Assembly (NCBI GenBank): GCA_023678885.1
Contig: CM043005.1
Location: 5,446,314 to 5,510,313 of the forward strand
Direction: 5' to 3'
From: Pogostemon cablin
Lineage: Eukaryota; Streptophyta; Magnoliopsida; Lamiales; Lamiaceae
DNA: 64,000 bases
Position 1 is the first letter of the stretch. Each line of letters begins with the position of its first letter. The notes beneath the pieces were generated by a model that did not search any database, was not told the DNA's origin, and saw nothing but the letters and a program-made list of their open reading frames with translations. This document shows, piece after piece, positions 58,997 through 64,000 of the stretch. The position numbers were made by a program, and so were the translations under genes.

Positions 58997-61089
58997 TGTT
59001 GAGAGTGAAATTTCATGTGATTTAGGTCTCACATTACACCATTTTTGATAGAATGTGGCCATGATTTTGTGTAGAATTGAGTGGTTTTCATATCATGCAT
59101 AATTAAGATGCTACTAAGGTGTTTTGTTGAGTTTTGAAGAGTAAAACAGGATCAAAAGTTAAAAGTTGGAATGAAGAGTGAAAGTGTGAAGGAATGGTGA
59201 AAAACATACGTCCACTTGAATAATTTTTCTGTGTTCGTGTAGAAGTCCAAATTCATCATGTGATATATGGTTAGAAAGCCACGGAAGAGAGGATCGTTTT
59301 GGCATAAAAATCACTCAAATTGGAGTCCGTATGAAGAAGTTATGCTCGAAACGATGAGACTGCGCAGCTGCCAACGAGAATTTCCGAAAATTTCCGAAAA
59401 TTAGCCAATTTTAGCTATTTCTTGAAGCACAATTCTTTCCTTATCTCATTCCCTTTCTTGGAGCACAATTCTTTCCTTATCTCATTCCCTTCTCACACCT
59501 ATATATATCTCACATCATTATTCATAAGAGACACCACCCTCCACAAGGGGATTACCCCCTACCATCCATCATCTACCATCATCCATATCCATCCCATCAT
59601 CCATCCACATCAAAGGAGGATTCAAGGGCTATTCAAGAGGAAGATCAGTCAATCGGAGAGACGGAGAAGGAATCTGAGACAACTCCAACACTAGGGTTTT
59701 TCTATTCCTTTCTTTAATTTTCTTTTGTCTTGATTTGTGGTATAAATTGCATAGCCATGAGTGTTGCTTGTAACCTCATAGGCTAATTTCTTATACAGTT
59801 TTAAGGTTTGATGGATTGATTTGATTGATTTGGGGATTTAGACCAAAGATTGGGATTTTATGTAGTTGAGCTTTTGATTTTACTTATTTTACTAAGACAT
59901 GTTAATCTGCTTCGTAACGTCTTCATAATATATTCATGACATCCGCTATAATGCTTGGATTATTGTGTTAGCTTGTGTGCGTTCATGATTGGTATTGTCT
60001 ATCTGTTAGGGATTAGAGTAGCTCCGCTATAAGCACTTTAATTTCATGAACTGGTTAATCAAATACTTGATTAGTTTAGTGGAACAATGCAATTAGACAA
60101 TCAAGTAGGAAGTGAATAGAACCTTGTAGTAATTCCAGAAAATATCTTGTTAGTCGGGCTTACCATCCGGAGGTATTGTTGCTTGCTTTGATTAGTATCT
60201 AAGAATAAGGCTTGGTAATATTCACGCACCTTAGGATTTAAACTAGATTATACTGTTAGCTTTGAATCGGATCATATCCGGTGGAAAAATAGGATTATGC
60301 GGTGTATTTTTATTGAAACTGCATGAATGAACAATCGTAAGTTTAATAACCCAAATTAATTGGTCTCTACCTGATACCTTAGAACTATTAATTACTATTA
60401 ATTACTAATTACATAAAGGGGTAGTGCCCGAAACTGGTACCCCATGAAAAGGGTAGTGCCTGAAACTGGTACCCTTATTTGAAAAAGAAAAAAAAAGAAA
60501 AGAAAAGAGGGAAGAAGAAAAAAATTTCAAGTAAGGATGTGGTGTTCAAAAGTGTAGGAGGAATCAAATTGCAAGAAGCATTGAAGAGCGTTGAAGAAGA
60601 AAGAAGAAAGTAAAGCTGTTTGTTGAAAAACTGTAAGTCTTCTTTGATTCTCTACTAGTGATTGGGTCACGATATCCATATATTTCTTACCTTTACCAAA
60701 GAGCCAACATTACAACCTAATGCAAGACCTTTGTGATCCTATTGTTGAAATTATTCATTTAGTCGAGAGTTGAGATGATTGCCAAGCTTATGGTTACGCG
60801 TGTGTTTGAATTGATTATGAGTGTAAACACCATACCCTAAAGTGTATATCTCGCACTTGAGTGTTGAGCGTAAATACTACCCGTGAGAATGAGTGGATGA
60901 GCATTCCGAATAAGTGAAGTAGTTGATTTGAATTGTATGTTCTTAGATGGATGATTATCTTAGTATTTGAAGTATGATTTTTGAATTGTTAAATTTTCTT
61001 GGATGTGAAGCCGTGAAATTTTCTCTCAATTACTCTATTGGTTTTCTATGATGTTGCCTCGGGACGAGCAACAGGTAAGTTTGGGGGTT
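58997..61089 (+). mobile_element. family A tandem unit 2
   Basis: 2093 bp, nearly identical to unit 1, with one extra 10-bp TATTAATTAC copy at the deletion junction (near 60390-60405) and a handful of substitutions. It shares the same deletion, so the two units are copies of one another. Confidence 0.92.
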
Positions 61090-62737
61090 TGTTGAGAGTG
61101 AAATTTCATGTGATTTAGGTCTCACATTACACCATTTTTGATAGAATGTGGCCATGATTTTGTGTAGAATTGAGTGGTTTTCATATCATGCATAATTAAG
61201 ATGCTACTAAGGTGTTTTGTTGAGTTTTGAAGAGTAAAACAGGATCAAAAGTTAAAAGTTGGAATGAAGAGTGAAAGTGTGAAGGAATGGTGAAAAACAT
61301 ACGTCCACTTGAATAATTTTTCTGTGTTCGTGTAGAAGTCCAAATTCATCATGTGATATATGGTTAGAAAGCCACGGAAGAGAGGATCGTTTTGGCATAA
61401 AAATCACTCAAATTGGAGTCCGTATGAAGAAGTTATGCTCGAAACGATGAGACTGCGCAGCTGCCAACGAGAATTTCCGAAAATTTCCGAAAATTAGCCA
61501 ATTTTAGCTATTTCTTGGAGCACAATTCTTTCCTTATCTCATTCCCTTTCTTGGAGCACAATTCTTTCCTTATCTCATTCCCTTCTCACACCTATATATA
61601 TCTCACATCATTATTCATAAGAGACACCACCCTCCACAAGGGGATTACCCCCTACCATCCATCATCTACTATCATCCATATCCATCCCATCATCCATCCA
61701 CATCAACGGAGGATTCAAGGGCTATTCAAGAGGAAGATCAGTCAATCGGAGAGACGGAGAAGGAATCTGAGACAACTCCAACACTAGGGTTTTTCTATTC
61801 CTTTCTTTAATTTTCTTTTGTCTTGATTTGTGGTATAAATTGCATAGCCATGAGTGTTGCTTGTAACCTCATAGGCTAATTTCTTATACAGTTTTAAGGT
61901 TTGATGGATTGATTTGATTGATTTGGGGATTTAGACCAAAGATTGGGATTTTATGTAGTTGAGCTTTTGATTTTACTTATTTTACTAAGACATGTTAATC
62001 TGCTTCGTAACGTCTTCATAATATATTCATGACATCCGCTATAATGCTTGGATTATTGTATTAGCTTGTGTGCGTTCATGATTGGTATTGTCTATCTGTT
62101 AGGGATTAGAGTAGCTCCGCTATAAGCACTTTAATTTCATGAACTGGTTAATCAATTACTTGATTAGTTTAGTGGAACAATGCAATTAGACAATCAAGTA
62201 GGAAGTGAATAGAACCTTGTAGTAATTCCAGAAAATATCTTGTTAGTCGGGCTTACCATCCGGAGGTATTGTTGCTTGCTTTGATTAGTATCTAGGAATA
62301 AGGCTTGGTAATATTCACGCACCTTAGGATTTAAACTAGATTATACTGTTAGCTTTGAATCAGATCATATCCGGTGGAAAAATAGGATTATGCGGTGTAT
62401 TTTTATTGAAACTGCATGAATGAACAATTAGAGGTCTAGAACCCCGAATTAATTGGTCTATACCTGATACCTTATAACTGTTGACTTTCTCTTGAATTAA
62501 TCTTAAATCTTTCTTCTGTGATTTATTTTATTAGTTATTTAATTTTATGTTATTTAGATAATAATTAAATTCACAACTCCTGGATATCGGTTACTTGATT
62601 CTGATTAATTTAGTAATTTTAGGAAATAAATAATTAGCTGTCCTTTTGGGTTCGATAATTTAACTTGGGTGCTTACTGCTACAATTGATATCCTTACACT
62701 TGAGGATTAAATTATAGTGCGCAGAAAAAGCCTATCA
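61090..62737 (+). repeat. family A full LTR closing the tandem array
   Basis: 1648 bp, complete to CCTATCA. It is followed by AGTTTTT, the bases that normally lie between LTR and PBS, so it behaves as a 5' LTR rather than a 3' LTR with a flanking duplication. Confidence 0.9.
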
Positions 62738-62844
62738 AGTTTTTGAAAAACTTGTCTTGGAAATTGGTTACTCAATTCTAATTAATTAGTAATTAATAGT
62801 AAAATAAATAATTAAAACTGTCCCCGGCAACGGCGACAAAAACT
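62738..62844. other. inversion junction between two family A LTRs, with a PBS
   Basis: Begins inside the 19-bp perfect palindrome CAAGTTTTTGAAAAACTTG (62735-62753). On the minus strand it then holds leader sequence and the PBS at 62821-62838 (reverse of TCCCCGGCAACGGCGACA, one base off the tRNA-Asp type). Confidence 0.75.
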
Positions 62845-64000
62845 TGATAGCCTTTTTCTGCGCACTATAATTTAATCCTCAAGTGTAAGGATATCAATTA
62901 TAGCAGTAAGCACCCAAGTTAAATTATCGAACCCAAAAGGACAGCTAATTATTTATTTCCTAAAATTACTAAATTAATCAGAATCAAGTAACCGATATCC
63001 AGGAGTTGTGAATTTAATTATTATCTAAATAACAGAAAATTAAATAACTAATAAAATAAATCACAGAAGAAAGATTTAAGATTAATTCAAGAGAAAGTCA
63101 ACAGTTATAAGGTATCAGGTATAGACCAATTAATTCGGGGTTCTAGACCTCTAATTGTTCATTCATGCAGTTTCAATAAAAATACACCGCATAATCCTAT
63201 TTTTCCACCGGATATGATCCGATTCAAAGCTAACAGTATAATCAGGTTTAAATCCTAAGGTGCGTGAATATTACCAAGCCTTATTCCTAGATACTAATCA
63301 AAGCAAGCAACAATACCTCCGGATGGTAAGCCCGACTAACAAGATATTTTCTGGAATTACTACAAGGTTCTATTCACTTCCTACTTGATTGTCTAATTGC
63401 ATTGTTCCACTAAACTAATCAAGTATTTGATTAACCAGTTCATGAAATTAAAGTGCTTATAGCGGAGCTACTCTAATCCCTAACAGATAGACAATACCAA
63501 TCATGAACGCACACAAGCTAACACAATAATCCAAGCATTATAGCGGATGTCATGAATATATTATGAAGACGTTACGAAGCAGATTAACATGTCTTAGTAA
63601 AATAAGTAAAATCAAAAGCTCAACTACATAAAATCTCAATCTTTGGTCTAAATCCCCAAATCAATCAAATCAATCCATCAAACCTTAAAACTGTATAAGA
63701 AATTAGCCTATGAGGTTACAAGCAACACTCATGGCTATGCAATTTATACCACAAATCAAGACAAGAGAAAATTAAAGAAAGGAATAGAAAAACCCTAGTG
63801 TTGGAGTTGTCTCAGATTCCTTCTCCGTCTCTCCGATTGACTGATCTTCCTCTTGAATAGCCCTTGAATCATCCTTTGATGTGGATGGATGATGGGATGG
63901 ATATGGATGATGGTAGATGATGGATGGTAGGGGGTAATCCCCTTGTGGAGGGTGGTGTCTCTTATGAATAATGATGTGAGATATATATAGGTGTGAGAAG
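62845..64000 (-). repeat. family A LTR, inverted copy, cut by window end
   Basis: Reverse complement of the LTR from TGATAGG upward, closest to the LTR of the tandem array. With 61090-62737 it forms an inverted repeat of more than 1.1 kb around a ~107-bp spacer. Confidence 0.92.

Overview
This window is nuclear DNA of a flowering plant, probably a eudicot. It has intron-containing genes with GT/AG junctions and a plant-type bHLH regulator. The intergenic DNA is very AT-rich and packed with plant LTR retrotransposons and MITEs; three of the retrotransposon families carry primer-binding sites of the tRNA-Asp type. Lamiales or another asterid is possible, but the sequence does not settle it. I see no bacterial, organellar or CRISPR features.

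Layout. (1) 1-14457 is a three-level nest. A decayed minus-strand Ty3/gypsy element (gag-protease remnants; 5' LTR 13496-14457; the rest lies left of the window) is split by a non-autonomous minus-strand LTR element, 'family B' (2568-12835, target duplication CTTAA). That element's 3' LTR is in turn split by a plus-strand element, 'family A' (2956-8664, duplication AGTTC). (2) 14458-24041 is AT-rich intergenic DNA with nested MITEs (Tourist-like, Mutator-like, Stowaway-like), TA and TAA microsatellites, and no gene I can support. (3) 24042-26667 holds a complete six-exon minus-strand bHLH130/FBH-type transcription factor of 369 residues. (4) 26668-34098 is its upstream region and MITE-rich intergenic DNA. 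(5) 34099-36364 holds a complete six-exon plus-strand gene for a 409-residue coiled-coil protein that I do not recognise. (6) 38506-54224 is a decayed transposon-type coding region ('putative gypsy type transposon' family). It is split by a 13.2-kb minus-strand Athila-like LTR element, 'family C' (40681-53849, duplication CCGTC). That element carries a dead hAT transposon (45340-49247) and a 502-bp palindromic SINE-like insert (43781-44282). (7) 54225-64000 starts with a second family-C LTR and 3' internal stub. This is interrupted by a head-to-tail tandem array of deleted family-A units (56914-62737), which faces an inverted family-A LTR (62845 to the window end).

Only the two cellular genes look functional, and nothing links them to each other. 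The most interesting signals are in the non-coding parts of the retrotransposons. Families A and C share a repeated hairpin about 0.6 kb upstream of the polypurine tract; its loop is conserved while the stem bases change in a pairing-preserving way. All three families A, B and C carry a short hairpin immediately upstream of the polypurine tract. In A and C the end of the LTR and the leader just past the primer-binding site are inverted repeats that could pair around that site. The 210-residue ORF of family A appears to be a relic of the Athila-type protease-end region.
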